Below the pieces are notes generated by a model that had not been told where the DNA came from, did no database searches, and saw nothing but the letters and a program-made list of their open reading frames with translations. This document shows, piece by piece, positions 1-9,225 of a stretch of DNA of 64,000 nt. Source of the stretch: Palleronia marisminoris. GTDB lineage: Bacteria; Pseudomonadota; Alphaproteobacteria; Rhodobacterales; Rhodobacteraceae. Each line of letters begins with the position of its first letter. The first letter of the stretch is position 1. The position numbers and the translations under genes were made by a program. Where the stretch lies: NCBI RefSeq assembly GCF_900172315.1, contig NZ_FWFV01000001.1, positions 496,001 through 560,000 on the forward strand, read 5' to 3'.

Positions 1-13
1 GGGGAAGATCGTG

Positions 14-1087
14 ATGAGTGGCGTGCTCGCCAGCCAGCAGATCGCCCACCTGATCGAGACCCGAGCACTTTCGGCCGATCCCGCCGTCGATCCGGCACAG
101 ATACAACCCGCTTCGCTCGATCTGCGCCTGGGGGCCGTGGCCCACCGGGTCCGCGCGTCGTTCCTTCCCGGCCGGGGCCGCAGCGTGGCCGACCGGCTGG
201 CTGAATTCTCGATGCACGAGATCGACCTGTCGCGCGGCGCCGTCTTGGAAAAGGGCTGCGTATATCTCGTCCCGCTGATGGAGCGCCTCGCCCTGCCCCA
301 CGGTCTGCGCGCCGTGACGAATGCGAAAAGCTCGACCGGCCGTCTGGACCTGCTGACCCGGGTGGTGGCCGATGACGGCACCGAGTTCGACCGGATCCCC
401 GAGGGCTACGACGGCCCGCTCTATGCCGAGATCTGCCCCCGCTCGTTCTCGGTGCTGGTGCGGCCGGGAATGCGGTTGAACCAGATCCGCTTCCGCGACG
501 GACCGGCCACGCTCGACGACGACGCCCTGCGCGCGCTCCACGACAGCGAGCCGCTGGTGGATTGCGAGCCGGTGATCGACGGGGGCCTGGGCTTTTCGGT
601 CGACCTTCGCCCCGCCGAGGGCGACCTGGTCGGCTACCGCGCCAAGCCCCATACCGGCGTGATCGATCTCGACCGCATCGGCCACTATCCCGGCTCGGAG
701 TTCTGGGAAGAGTTGCGCACGACCGAGGGGCGGCTGATCCTCGATCCCGGCGCGTTCTACATCCTCGTCAGCCGCGAGGCCGTGACGATCCCGCCAGACT
801 ACGCCGCCGAGATGGCGCCCTACCTCGCCATGGTCGGCGAGTTCCGCGTCCACTATGCCGGGTTCTTCGACCCGGGGTTCGGGCATGACAGCGCGGGAGG
901 GCGCGGGGCGCGCGGCGTGCTGGAAGTCCGATGTCACGAGGCGCCCTTTGCCCTCGAACATGGGCAGGTTGTCGGCCGACTGGTCTACGAGCGGATGAGC
1001 GAACGCCCCGAGCGGCTCTACGGGCGCGAGATCGCCTCGAACTACCAGGGCCAGGGCCTGAAGCTCGCCAAGCATTTCCGCACCTGA
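14..1087 (+). CDS. dcd: 2'-deoxycytidine 5'-triphosphate deaminase, long two-domain form
   Basis: Deaminates dCTP to dUTP, feeding dTMP synthesis in the cytoplasm. The 357-residue product is about twice the length of the E. coli enzyme (about 190). It looks like two copies of the dUTPase-like fold: the N-terminal half carries AKSSTGRLDLLTRVV and RPGMRLNQIRF, and the C-terminal half repeats the pattern with HYAGFFDPGFGHD and HGQVVGRLVYERM. This long form is typical of many alphaproteobacteria (family knowledge). I chose the ATG at 14, with GGGGAAG at 1-7 as ribosome binding site; a GTG at 11 is the alternative. It converges with the minus-strand EEP gene. The call is firm. Which half holds the active site cannot be settled by eye. 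Confidence 0.93.
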   Translation: MSGVLASQQIAHLIETRALSADPAVDPAQIQPASLDLRLGAVAHRVRASFLPGRGRSVADRLAEFSMHEIDLSRGAVLEKGCVYLVPLMERLALPHGLRAVTNAKSSTGRLDLLTRVVADDGTEFDRIPEGYDGPLYAEICPRSFSVLVRPGMRLNQIRFRDGPATLDDDALRALHDSEPLVDCEPVIDGGLGFSVDLRPAEGDLVGYRAKPHTGVIDLDRIGHYPGSEFWEELRTTEGRLILDPGAFYILVSREAVTIPPDYAAEMAPYLAMVGEFRVHYAGFFDPGFGHDSAGGRGARGVLEVRCHEAPFALEHGQVVGRLVYERMSERPERLYGREIASNYQGQGLKLAKHFRT

Positions 1088-1134
1088 CCCCAGGCCTCCG
1101 ACGCGCCCGCGGGTTCAGCCCCGTCGGCTTCCCC

Positions 1135-2061
1135 TCATGGCCTGAGCAGTACCCGCGCGAGCACGCCCATGTGGTCCGATCCCAGGAACGGCCGCCGCTC
1201 GACCCTTCCGCCCGGCGCGATCACGTGATCGATGGTGGTGGGCACCCAGCCTTCGCCATGATCGGTCGCCGGCCCGGGCTTTCTGCCGACGACACGCTCG
1301 GAGAACGCGAAGATGCTGAGCCAGCGGGTCGGCCGCCACGGTGCCAATGGCCGGCCATCAGCCGCCGCGGCGATGCGCGCGACGGCCCCGCTCCACGGGA
1401 CGTTGTTGAAATCGCCCGCCACGAGTACCGGACCCTCCAGTTCGCCCAGCATTTCCGTGATCCGCCTGGACTGGCTGGCCTGCGCGCCTGCGGGCCAGGG
1501 ATAGCCAAGATGCACCGAGGCGACCCAGACCGGGCCATCCACCGTCTCGAGCTGCAGGGCGGCGATGCCGACTTCCCGGTCGCACAATTCTTCTCCCGTG
1601 GCCGGCAACCGCGAGATGACGGCCGGGGAATGTCGCCACTTGTCGCGGCAGGAGATCTGCACGGGATAGGTGTCCTTCAGAAGCTCCAGCAACCGCGATG
1701 TCTTCGGGCCGACCTCCTGCAAGGTGACGACGTCGGCGCCGCTTTGCCGGATGTCCTCCGCAAGGTCCTCGGTCCCGGGATTCCCCCTCAGGACGTTCTT
1801 CTGGTAGAGAACGAGGTCCGCCGCGCCAACCTCGCCGGCCGTGAAGCGGGGCATGGCCCATGCGATCAGGACAGCCACCGCCATTGCGACCGCCGTCACC
1901 CTCCACCACCCCGGAAGGGCCAGCCCGAGGATAAGCAGGGCTACGGCGGCAGGCACCCGCGCCAGGGCCAGGATGTCGAACGCCGCCACCCATCGCCCCG
2001 CATGATCGGCCGCGACGACCAGGGCGACCAGCCCCGCCAGCACCGCGACAATCGCCTGCAC
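1135..2061 (-). CDS. membrane-anchored endonuclease/exonuclease/phosphatase (EEP) family protein
   Basis: A 308-residue protein with about three hydrophobic N-terminal segments (roughly residues 3-75), then an EEP metal-dependent phosphoesterase domain. Recognisable motifs are LQEVGPKTS (metal-binding Glu), VAGDFNNVPWSG, and the C-terminal SDHMGVLARV with the catalytic Asp-His. The domain probably faces the periplasm, though topology is inferred. The substrate (nucleic acid, sphingolipid or phosphoinositide-like) cannot be predicted. The start is the GTG at 2061, immediately after the dgt stop, because AAGGAG lies exactly 7 bases upstream; a longer reading from 2094 would lack this. It is translationally coupled to dgt. 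Confidence 0.8.
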   Translation of the reverse strand: MQAIVAVLAGLVALVVAADHAGRWVAAFDILALARVPAAVALLILGLALPGWWRVTAVAMAVAVLIAWAMPRFTAGEVGAADLVLYQKNVLRGNPGTEDLAEDIRQSGADVVTLQEVGPKTSRLLELLKDTYPVQISCRDKWRHSPAVISRLPATGEELCDREVGIAALQLETVDGPVWVASVHLGYPWPAGAQASQSRRITEMLGELEGPVLVAGDFNNVPWSGAVARIAAAADGRPLAPWRPTRWLSIFAFSERVVGRKPGPATDHGEGWVPTTIDHVIAPGGRVERRPFLGSDHMGVLARVLLRP

Positions 2062-2062
2062 C

Positions 2063-3220
2063 TCAGATCTCCTTCGCGAGGTCACCGCCGACAAGGCGCT
2101 CGTGGCTCTGGATGGCGAAGCGGTCGGTCATCCCGGCGATGTAGTCGAGGACGATGCGCGCAAGCTCGGTCTCGCCCTGCGCCTCCTCTACATCCTTGCG
2201 CCATTGCTTGGGCAGCAGGTCCGTCCGCTCCATGAACAGGGGAAACAGCTCTTCGACCACCTGCGTCACCTTGGCCCGCATCTGGACCACGTCAGGCGCG
2301 CGGTACATCCGGTGGAACAGGAACTCGCGGATCACCTTCAGCTTCTGCCACACGTCCGGCGAGAACCGCACCACCGGCCGCCCCGCCCGCCGCACATCGT
2401 CCGCCGAGCGCGGCGCGACTTCGGCCAGCGCCGCCTGCGCTTCGGCGATCACGTCCTCGACCAGCAGGCCGAAGAACCGCCGCAACGCCTCGTGCCGCCG
2501 GCGGTAGTAGTTCAGCCCTGGGTACAGCTCGTCCACGCGCGCGAAACACTGGTCGAGCAGGGGCAGCTCGGCCAGTTCGTCGGTCGAGAAGAGCTCGGCC
2601 CTCAGCCCGTCATGCAGGTCGTGGTTGTTGTAGGCGATGTCGTCGGCAAGTGCCGCCACCTGCGCCTCGGCGCTCGCGTGGGTCGACAGCTCCAGGTCGT
2701 GCCGTGCAACGTATTCGGCCAGCGCGTAGGGCACCTTGCCCTCCACCGGTCCGTTATGCTTGGCGATCCCCTCGAGCGTCTCCCATGTCAGGTTCAGCCC
2801 GTCGAACTCGGCATAGTGCCGCTCCAGCGAGGTCACGATGCGGATCGCCTGCGCGTTGTGGTCGAACCCGCCATAGGGCGCCATCAGCGCCGACAGCGCC
2901 TCCTCGCCCGTGTGGCCGAAGGGCGGATGGCCCAGGTCGTGGGCCAGCGCCACGGCCTCGGTCAGGTCGCTGTTCAGGCCAAGCACGCCCGCGATGGTGC
3001 GCGCCACCTGCGCCACCTCGATCGAGTGGGTCAGCCGGGTGCGGAAATAGTCTCCCTCATGCTCGATGAAGACCTGCGTCTTGTGCTTCAGCCGGCGAAA
3101 CGCGCTGGCGTGGATGATCCGGTCCCGGTCGCGCTGGAACGGCGAGCGAAAGGTCGAGTAACTCTCGGGGAACAGCCGCCCGCGGCTGTCCTCGGGACGG
3201 GAGGCGTATGTCGCGGTCAC
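2063..3220 (-). CDS. dgt: deoxyguanosinetriphosphate triphosphohydrolase-like protein (HD family)
   Basis: Hydrolyses dNTPs to deoxynucleosides and triphosphate; the short (385-residue) class often has broad dNTP specificity. The HD-domain metal ligands are visible: RLTHSIEVAQVAR (His), then AHDLGHPPFGHTGEEAL (HD pair plus His), and later DDIAYNNHDLHDG. The N-terminal motif FRSPFQRDRDRIIHASAFRRLKHKTQVF is characteristic of the family, quoted here only as FRSPFQRDRDRIIH and AFRRLKHKTQVF. It is divergent from erpA by 76 bases and overlaps in regulation with the EEP gene downstream. The family is certain; substrate preference is not. Confidence 0.93.
   Translation of the reverse strand: MTATYASRPEDSRGRLFPESYSTFRSPFQRDRDRIIHASAFRRLKHKTQVFIEHEGDYFRTRLTHSIEVAQVARTIAGVLGLNSDLTEAVALAHDLGHPPFGHTGEEALSALMAPYGGFDHNAQAIRIVTSLERHYAEFDGLNLTWETLEGIAKHNGPVEGKVPYALAEYVARHDLELSTHASAEAQVAALADDIAYNNHDLHDGLRAELFSTDELAELPLLDQCFARVDELYPGLNYYRRRHEALRRFFGLLVEDVIAEAQAALAEVAPRSADDVRRAGRPVVRFSPDVWQKLKVIREFLFHRMYRAPDVVQMRAKVTQVVEELFPLFMERTDLLPKQWRKDVEEAQGETELARIVLDYIAGMTDRFAIQSHERLVGGDLAKEI
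2069..2074 (-). promoter_or_regulatory. ribosome binding site fixing the GTG start of the EEP protein
   Basis: AAGGAG on the minus strand, 7 bases before the GTG at 2061. It lies inside the last codons of dgt and supports a start at 2061 rather than the upstream start at 2094. Confidence 0.65.
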
Positions 3221-3296
3221 GGGGGGACGCTCCTTGTTCGGCGGGGCCGCGTGCCATATATCCGGGGAACCTCAGGAAATACAGGCGGATCGAACC

Positions 3297-3620
3297 ATGA
3301 ACCTGCCCCCGAAAGTCACCGACCGCGCCTTCGCCCGCCTCTCCGAGATCGGAGCGGCCGCCCAGGGCCAAGCCCTGCGCGTCGCCGTCGAGGGCGGCGG
3401 CTGCTCGGGCTTCCAATACGAGATCAAGCTCGACGCCCCCGAAGACGACGACCTGATCCTCGAAAAGGACGGAGAGCGTGTGCTGGTCGACCAGATCTCC
3501 CTGCCCTTCCTGACGGGCGCGGTGATCGACTTCACCGAAGAACTCATCGGCGCGCGGTTCACCATCGACAACCCGAACGCGACCAGCTCCTGCGGCTGCG
3601 GAACCAGCTTCGCGATGTGA
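3297..3620 (+). CDS. erpA: HesB/IscA-family iron-sulfur cluster insertion protein (ErpA-like)
   Basis: A-type Fe-S carrier that hands clusters to apoproteins in the cytoplasm. The 107-residue protein has the three invariant cysteines in GGGCSGFQYE and SSCGCGTSFAM. The start is the ATG at 3297 (MNLPPKVTD), which matches the usual length of about 110 residues; the upstream in-frame extension from 3234 looks like 5' leader. It is divergent from dgt and 53 bases upstream of xth on the same strand. IscA and SufA share this signature, so the ErpA assignment within the family is likely but not proven. Confidence 0.88.
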   Translation: MNLPPKVTDRAFARLSEIGAAAQGQALRVAVEGGGCSGFQYEIKLDAPEDDDLILEKDGERVLVDQISLPFLTGAVIDFTEELIGARFTIDNPNATSSCGCGTSFAM

Positions 3621-3673
3621 GCAGGCCCGCTACGGCTTCACCTGAGGTCTAACTTCGGATAGGGCCGTCAGGC

Positions 3674-4456
3674 ATGAAAATCGCGACCTTCAACATCAAC
3701 GGGGTCAAGGCCCGCCTGCCCGTGCTTCTGGACTGGCTGGCCGAATCCGCGCCCGACGTGGCCTGCCTGCAGGAGATCAAGTCCGCGGACGAGACCTTCC
3801 CGCGCGAGCAGATCGAGGATCTGGGCTACACGGTCCACACCCACGGGCAGAAATCCTTCAACGGGGTCGCCATCCTGTCGAAGCTCCCGCTCGAGGACGT
3901 GACCCGCGGATTGCCCGGGGACGAGGCCGACGACCACGCCCGCTACATCGAGGCCACCGTGATCGGCGAGCGGGCCGTCCGCGTCGCCTGCCTGTACCTT
4001 CCCAACGGCAACCCCGCGCCGGGGCCGAAATACGACTACAAGCTGGGCTGGTTGGAGCGTCTGCGCATCCGCGTCACCGAGATCATTGCGACCGAGGAAC
4101 CCGCCGTCTTCTGCGGCGACTACAACGTCATTCCAGAGGCACGCGACGCTGCCCGCCCCGAGGCCTGGGTGACGGACGCCCTCGCCCTGCCCGACACCCG
4201 TGCGGCGTTCCGCCGGCTGGTCCACGGTGCGGGCCTGACGGACGCGCTGCGGGTCCAGACACGGGCCGGGGGGCATTACTCGTTCTGGGACTACCAGGCC
4301 GGCGCGTGGAACCGGAACGACGGCATCCGCATCGACCACCACCTGCTGACCCCGCAAGCCGCCGACCTGCTGGAAGAGTGCTGGATCGAGGCCGATCTGC
4401 GCGCCCGCGAGAAGCCGTCGGATCACGTACCTGTATGGCTTCGCCTCGCCGCGTGA
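3674..4456 (+). CDS. xth: exodeoxyribonuclease III
   Basis: AP endonuclease and 3'-5' exonuclease of base excision repair. The 260-residue protein shows the full EEP motif series: KIATFNINGVKARLP at the N terminus, CLQEIKSADETFP (metal-binding Glu), YLPNGNP, FCGDYNVIPEARD (catalytic Asp-Asn), and the C-terminal RIDHHLLT and KPSDHVPVW (catalytic Asp-His). Length is normal for the family (about 260-270). It sits downstream of erpA and upstream of two small secreted-protein genes on the same strand. No anomalies seen. Confidence 0.95.
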   Translation: MKIATFNINGVKARLPVLLDWLAESAPDVACLQEIKSADETFPREQIEDLGYTVHTHGQKSFNGVAILSKLPLEDVTRGLPGDEADDHARYIEATVIGERAVRVACLYLPNGNPAPGPKYDYKLGWLERLRIRVTEIIATEEPAVFCGDYNVIPEARDAARPEAWVTDALALPDTRAAFRRLVHGAGLTDALRVQTRAGGHYSFWDYQAGAWNRNDGIRIDHHLLTPQAADLLEECWIEADLRAREKPSDHVPVWLRLAA

Positions 4457-4491
4457 CGGAACCGACGGCTTGAGGCGTCCGTTTCGCCGTC

Positions 4492-4818
4492 ATGCGCCAC
4501 GTTTGTCTCATCCTGACCCTGCTGACCGCCCCCGCCCACGCCGCGTGCGAAATGGACGGGGCCCGGAAGGTCTGCGTCCCCGGCGACGGGATTCGCGGGG
4601 CCGAGACGACGGCCAAGTTCGTCTCAGCCCCGACCCAGGTCGCCGAGAGCGGCCTGACGCCGGGAGACCGGCTTCCGCGCGACGCGATGACCGTCATCGG
4701 CACCGACTATCTGGGCTTGCCCCCCGCGCGGGACGGCTGGGCGTATTTCCGGTTCGGTCCGGCGATCTACAAAGCGGATTTCGAGACGCGCCGCATCATT
4801 GCCCGGGTTTCCCCATGA
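4492..4818 (+). CDS. small secreted protein, first of a tandem paralog pair
   Basis: Unrecognised 108-residue protein. It has a short Sec-type signal peptide (about 17 residues, ending in APAHA|A) and two cysteines just after the cleavage site (CEMDGARKVC). The core pattern GDRLP...YLGLPP..DGW.YFRFG..IY..D..TRRII recurs in the next gene, so the two look like diverged duplicates. Its stop overlaps the start of the paralog (ATGA at 4815-4818), so they are translationally coupled. A periplasmic or outer-surface location is inferred; function unknown. The fold vaguely recalls small RcnB/SH3-like periplasmic proteins, which is only a guess. Confidence 0.7.
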   Translation: MRHVCLILTLLTAPAHAACEMDGARKVCVPGDGIRGAETTAKFVSAPTQVAESGLTPGDRLPRDAMTVIGTDYLGLPPARDGWAYFRFGPAIYKADFETRRIIARVSP

Positions 4819-5084
4819 TGCGCGTCGCCGCTATCGCTTCGGTCCTGTCCCTGGCATTGCTGGCGCACCCGGTGCCGGCCGAAAATCACACGCAGCCGGC
4901 CTATGCGGTCGGCGATACGGTGCCCGCCCGTCTGAAGGTTGCCGACGGCTATCCCGGCATCGATCTGCCCACGCTGGGGGGCGAGACGTGCTACGTCCGC
5001 ACCAACGAGTTCATCTACACCATTCGCCGCGACACCCGCGAAGTCATCGAGGTGTGGGCCGTGTCCGACGTCCTGATCTGGTGA
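4815..5084 (+). CDS. small secreted protein, second of a tandem paralog pair
   Basis: Unrecognised 89-residue protein with a signal peptide (MMRVAAIASVLSLALLAHPVPAE, cleavage probably after PVPA). The mature part has GDTVPARLKV, YPGIDLPTL, CYVRTNEFIYTI and RDTREVIEVW, aligning with the preceding gene's GD.LP, Y.GL.LP, YFRFG..IY and TRRII blocks. The start is the ATG at 4815, overlapping the upstream stop by four bases; a second ATG follows at 4818. It ends 6 bases before the convergent uvrA stop. Function unknown. Confidence 0.68.
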   Translation: MMRVAAIASVLSLALLAHPVPAENHTQPAYAVGDTVPARLKVADGYPGIDLPTLGGETCYVRTNEFIYTIRRDTREVIEVWAVSDVLIW

Positions 5085-5090
5085 TCCGGC

Positions 5091-7955
5091 CTATTCGGCC
5101 GCGACCTTCCGCGACATCAGCATCGGCTTGAGGTAGCGCCCCGTATGCGACGCCTCGACCTCGGCCACGTCCTCGGGCGTGCCGGTCGCGACAAGGTTGC
5201 CTCCGCCGGTGCCGCCCTCGGGGCCGATATCCACCAGCCAGTCGGCGGTCTTGATGACGTCGAGGTTATGCTCGATCACCACGACCGAGTTGCCTTGGTC
5301 CACCAGCTCGTGCAGCACCTCGAGCAGCTTCTTCACGTCCTCGAAATGCAGGCCCGTCGTGGGCTCGTCGAGAATGTAGAGCGTCCGACCCGTGGACCGT
5401 CGTGCCAGTTCCTTCGACAGCTTCACGCGCTGCGCCTCGCCACCCGATAGCGTCGTCGCCTGCTGGCCCACCTTGATGTAGCCGAGCCCGACGCGGACCA
5501 GCGCGTCCATCTTCTCGCGGATCGAGGGGACCGCCGTGAAGAAGTTCTGCGCATCTTCCACCGTCATATCAAGAACGTCAGCTATGCTCTTGCCCTTGAA
5601 CTTGATTTCCAGCGTCTCGCGGTTGTAGCGGGCGCCGCCGCAGGTTTCGCAGGTGACGTAGACGTCGGGAAGGAAGTGCATCTCGATCTTGATGACCCCG
5701 TCGCCCTGGCAGGCCTCGCAGCGTCCGCCCTTGACGTTGAACGAGAAACGGCCGGGCTTGTAGCCGCGGGCCTTCGCCTCGGGCAGACCCGCGAACCAGT
5801 CGCGGATCGGGGTGAAGGCGCCGGTATAGGTGGCGGGGTTCGAGCGCGGTGTGCGGCCGATGGGGCGCTGGTCGATGTCGATGACCTTGTCGAGATGCTC
5901 AAGCCCCTTGATCGTTTCGCAGGGCGCCGGCGTGTGGCGCGCTCCATTCAGCCGCATGGAGGCCGTCTTGAACAGCGTCTCGATCGTCAGCGTGGACTTG
6001 CCGCCACCCGAGACGCCGGTGACGCAGACGAACTTGCCCAAGGGGAAGTCGACCGTGACGTCCTGAAGGTTGTTGCCGTGCGCCTTCACGACGGTCACCT
6101 TCTTCTTGTTGCCCTTCCGTCGCTCGGCCGGAACGCCGATCTCGCGGCGGCCGGCAAGGTAGTCACCGGTGACCGAGGCGGGATTGTCCATGATCTCCTG
6201 CGGGGTGCCGGCGGCGATGACATGGCCGCCATGGACACCCGCGCCCGGGCCGATATCCAGGACATAATCCGCCTCGCGGATCGCCTCTTCGTCGTGTTCG
6301 ACCACGATCACGGTGTTGCCCTGGTCGCGCAGGTTCTTCAGCGTGGTCAGAAGCCGGTCGTTGTCGCGCTGGTGGAGGCCGATGGAGGGCTCGTCGAGCA
6401 CATACAGCACGCCCGTCAGTCCGCTCCCGATCTGCGACGCCAGCCGGATTCGCTGCGACTCGCCGCCAGACAGCGTGCCAGCGTTGCGCGACAGGGTCAG
6501 GTATTCGAGGCCCACATTGTTCAGGAAGCCGACCCGCTCGCGGATCTCCTTCAGGATGGCGCGGGCGATCTCGTTCTTCTGGGCTGAAAGCGAGGCGGGC
6601 ACGGTCTCGCACCATTCCAGCGCCTGGCCGATGGATTTCTCGACCACCTCGCCGACATGGTGGCCGGCAATCTTTACCGCCAACGCCTCGGGGCGCAGGC
6701 GGTAGCCGCCGCAGGCCTCGCAGGGGCGGTTGTTCTGGTAGCGCTCGAACTCTTCACGGATCCAGGCCGAGTCGGTTTCGCGGTAGCGACGCTCCATGTT
6801 CGGCAGGACGCCTTCGAAGGTGCGCTCGACCGTGTAGACGCGGCCGCCCTCGTCGTAGCGGAACTTGATCTCTTCCTCGCCCGACCCGAAGAGGAACACC
6901 TCCTTCACCTTGTCGTCGAGATCCTTCCACTTCGTTGCGGTGGAAAAGCCGTAATGCTTGGCCATCGCCTGGATCGTCTGGGTGAAGTACGGCGACTTTC
7001 CCTTGCGCCAAGGCGCGATGGCACCGTCGCTGATCTTCAGATTCTGGTCGGGCACCACCAGCGCGGGGTCGAAGAACAGCTCGACGCCCAGGCCGTCGCA
7101 GGCCGGGCAGGCGCCGGTGGGGGCGTTGAACGAGAACAGGCGCGGCTCGATTTCGGGGATGGTGAAACCCGAGACGGGACAGGCGAAGTTTTCCGAAAAC
7201 GTGATGCGCTCGACCTCGCCCTCATCCTCGCGCGGCGCGGTTTCGAGGATCGCGATCCCGTTGGCGAGGTCCAACGCGGTGCGGAACGAGTCCGCCAGCC
7301 GCGTCTCCAGCCCCTCGCGCACCACGATCCGGTCCACGACCACGTCGATGTCGTGGCGAAACTTCTTGTCGAGCGTCGGCGGCTCGTCGAGGTCATAGAA
7401 GGTGCCGTCCACCTTCACCCGCTGGAAGCCCTGCTTGCGCAGTTCCAGGAACTCCTTGCGGTACTCGCCCTTCCGGTCGCGGATGATCGGGGCCAGCAGG
7501 AAGCCGCGGGTGCCGTCCTCCATCCGCATGACCGTATCGACCATGTCCTGCACCTGTTGCGCCTCGATGGGCTTGCCGGTGACGGGGCTGTAGGGGGTGC
7601 CGGCGCGCGCGAAAAGCAAGCGCATGTAGTCGTAGATCTCGGTCACGGTGCCGACGGTCGAACGGGGGTTCTTCGACGTCGTCTTCTGCTCGATCGAGAT
7701 CGCCGGGGACAGGCCGCTGATATGGTCCACGTCCGGCTTCTGCATCATGTCGAGGAACTGCCGCGCATAGGCCGACAGCGATTCGACGTACCGGCGCTGC
7801 CCCTCGGCATAGATCGTGTCGAAGGCCAGCGACGACTTGCCCGACCCCGACAGGCCGGTGATCACCACCAGCTCGTCGCGCGGGATGTCCACGTCGATGT
7901 TCTTGAGATTGTGCTCGCGGGCGCCGCGAACCACGATCTTCTTCAGTTCGGCCAT
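5091..7955 (-). CDS. uvrA: excinuclease ABC subunit A
   Basis: Damage-recognition ATPase of nucleotide excision repair. The 954-residue protein has two ABC modules: Walker [14 protein letters not shown] near residue 34 and [10 protein letters not shown] near 650; signatures [14 protein letters not shown] and [14 protein letters not shown]; Walker [16 protein letters not shown] and [15 protein letters not shown]. The second zinc finger is complete (CEACQGDG...CETCGG). In the first, the first CxxC pair reads CPVS, so one cysteine is replaced, while CPACDG is intact. A LexA box lies at 8025-8039 and AGGGGG sits 6 bases before the ATG. SOS regulation is therefore likely. Confidence 0.97.
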   Translation of the reverse strand: MAELKKIVVRGAREHNLKNIDVDIPRDELVVITGLSGSGKSSLAFDTIYAEGQRRYVESLSAYARQFLDMMQKPDVDHISGLSPAISIEQKTTSKNPRSTVGTVTEIYDYMRLLFARAGTPYSPVTGKPIEAQQVQDMVDTVMRMEDGTRGFLLAPIIRDRKGEYRKEFLELRKQGFQRVKVDGTFYDLDEPPTLDKKFRHDIDVVVDRIVVREGLETRLADSFRTALDLANGIAILETAPREDEGEVERITFSENFACPVSGFTIPEIEPRLFSFNAPTGACPACDGLGVELFFDPALVVPDQNLKISDGAIAPWRKGKSPYFTQTIQAMAKHYGFSTATKWKDLDDKVKEVFLFGSGEEEIKFRYDEGGRVYTVERTFEGVLPNMERRYRETDSAWIREEFERYQNNRPCEACGGYRLRPEALAVKIAGHHVGEVVEKSIGQALEWCETVPASLSAQKNEIARAILKEIRERVGFLNNVGLEYLTLSRNAGTLSGGESQRIRLASQIGSGLTGVLYVLDEPSIGLHQRDNDRLLTTLKNLRDQGNTVIVVEHDEEAIREADYVLDIGPGAGVHGGHVIAAGTPQEIMDNPASVTGDYLAGRREIGVPAERRKGNKKKVTVVKAHGNNLQDVTVDFPLGKFVCVTGVSGGGKSTLTIETLFKTASMRLNGARHTPAPCETIKGLEHLDKVIDIDQRPIGRTPRSNPATYTGAFTPIRDWFAGLPEAKARGYKPGRFSFNVKGGRCEACQGDGVIKIEMHFLPDVYVTCETCGGARYNRETLEIKFKGKSIADVLDMTVEDAQNFFTAVPSIREKMDALVRVGLGYIKVGQQATTLSGGEAQRVKLSKELARRSTGRTLYILDEPTTGLHFEDVKKLLEVLHELVDQGNSVVVIEHNLDVIKTADWLVDIGPEGGTGGGNLVATGTPEDVAEVEASHTGRYLKPMLMSRKVAAE

Positions 7956-8024
7956 GGAGAACCCCCTAGGTTCGCGTTCGGCACCTACATAGGCCCGCGC
8001 CGGACCCGCGCCAATCTAAAAATG

Positions 8025-8039
8025 GAACTAAACGGGAAC
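8025..8039 (-). promoter_or_regulatory. LexA (SOS) box upstream of uvrA
   Basis: On the minus strand the sequence reads GTTC-CCGTTTA-GTTC, an exact match to the alphaproteobacterial LexA operator GTTC-N7-GTTC. It is centred about 77 bases upstream of the uvrA ATG and overlaps the last codon of the upstream MFS gene. LexA control of uvrA is known in related bacteria; here it is inferred from the motif. Confidence 0.75.
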
Positions 8040-9176
8040 GACCCCTGTCCGTTCCCTCCGCACGAGATGGGCGAGCCAAGCCGTGACCGCAAGCCCGGCC
8101 ACCGAGAACAACGCGACTCCGCCCCACATCCCGGCCTCGCCCCCTGTCGCCAGCAGCATCGCGAAGACCGGCGTGCCCAGTGTCGTGCCGACGTTTCCCA
8201 TCTGCGCGATGCCGCCCGTGGCCAGCGCGCGGTCGGGGACGCTGGCGTTCAGCTCGGGGATCAGGGCGAAGGCGGCGCCGGGCAACAGGCCCATGGTCGC
8301 GAACAGTACGAAGACGCCCCAGACCGCGCCGGCCCAGATCAACCCGAGCGACAGAAGGCATCCGACGAACCCCAGCATCAGAACGCGCGTCGCTCCGCCC
8401 CGCTTGGCAAGCCACCCGGCCGCGAAGGTGCCCGACAGGCTGACCAGCGGCAGCACCGCCGCCAGCCCGGGGCGGTGGAGGGCAACGGGAATCAGGGTGA
8501 CCAGCGCGACGAAGAGGACGGTATAGAAGACGAAGCACAGCGCCGGCATCGCCCGGCGCGGAGAGCCGTAGATGCGCAGATGCTGCGCCACGATGTCCGC
8601 CCCCAGGGGCATCCGCGGTTGCCGCGCCAGTCGCGGCGACAGGATCAGGGCGAGCGCCGCGAACCCCGCCGCGTGCGCGACGAACAGCCCCGGCACCCCG
8701 ACCGCTGCGACGACGGCCGGGAACAGCACCGCCCCCAGCGCGAAGGCGACGCCGAAGAAGGTGGCCCAGAGCCCCATTGCCATGGACCGGCCGCCGTCGC
8801 TTGCGGCGCCCGCGATCAGGACCGGCGCCGCGATGACGATCAGAAGATGCGACAGCCCCTCGGCCACCCGCGTGAGGGCGAGCGCGGGGAACGGCAGGCC
8901 GATGGCCTGAACGGCAGACAGCCCCGCCCCCAGCCACAGTGCGAAGAGCAGCACGCGCCGCGCCCCGAAGCCGGCGACGAGGTTTCCTCCGACCGCGCCC
9001 AGCAGGATGCCAACGATCCCCACGACCGACACCAGCCAGGCGGCGGATTCGGGTGCGCGGGCGTAGGTCGCTGCGATCTCGGGAAGGATCAGCGCCACCT
9101 TGCCGAACTGCCAGGCGGCGAAGAGCCCCGCGGTGAACAGGACAAGGATGAGGGACCAGTCGGAGCGCGGCGTCAT
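8028..9176 (-). CDS. MFS transporter (CynX/NimT-like)
   Basis: A 382-residue inner-membrane protein with about 12 hydrophobic segments and the MFS layout: an Arg-rich loop after TM2 (GFGARRVLL), TM4 with LTRVAEGLSHLLIV, and a second half with WLAKRGGATRVLMLG. The substrate cannot be read from sequence. The start is uncertain: ATG near 9176 (MTPRSDWSL) is the simplest choice, with in-frame GTG codons 3 and 5 codons upstream. It lies upstream of uvrA on the same strand, but uvrA has its own LexA-box promoter. Confidence 0.8.
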   Translation of the reverse strand: MTPRSDWSLILVLFTAGLFAAWQFGKVALILPEIAATYARAPESAAWLVSVVGIVGILLGAVGGNLVAGFGARRVLLFALWLGAGLSAVQAIGLPFPALALTRVAEGLSHLLIVIAAPVLIAGAASDGGRSMAMGLWATFFGVAFALGAVLFPAVVAAVGVPGLFVAHAAGFAALALILSPRLARQPRMPLGADIVAQHLRIYGSPRRAMPALCFVFYTVLFVALVTLIPVALHRPGLAAVLPLVSLSGTFAAGWLAKRGGATRVLMLGFVGCLLSLGLIWAGAVWGVFVLFATMGLLPGAAFALIPELNASVPDRALATGGIAQMGNVGTTLGTPVFAMLLATGGEAGMWGGVALFSVAGLAVTAWLAHLVRRERTGVVPV

Positions 9177-9225
9177 GCCCGCCACGAACACCTCTCGGGC
9201 GCTCGTGACAAGCCCGGATCGCGCG

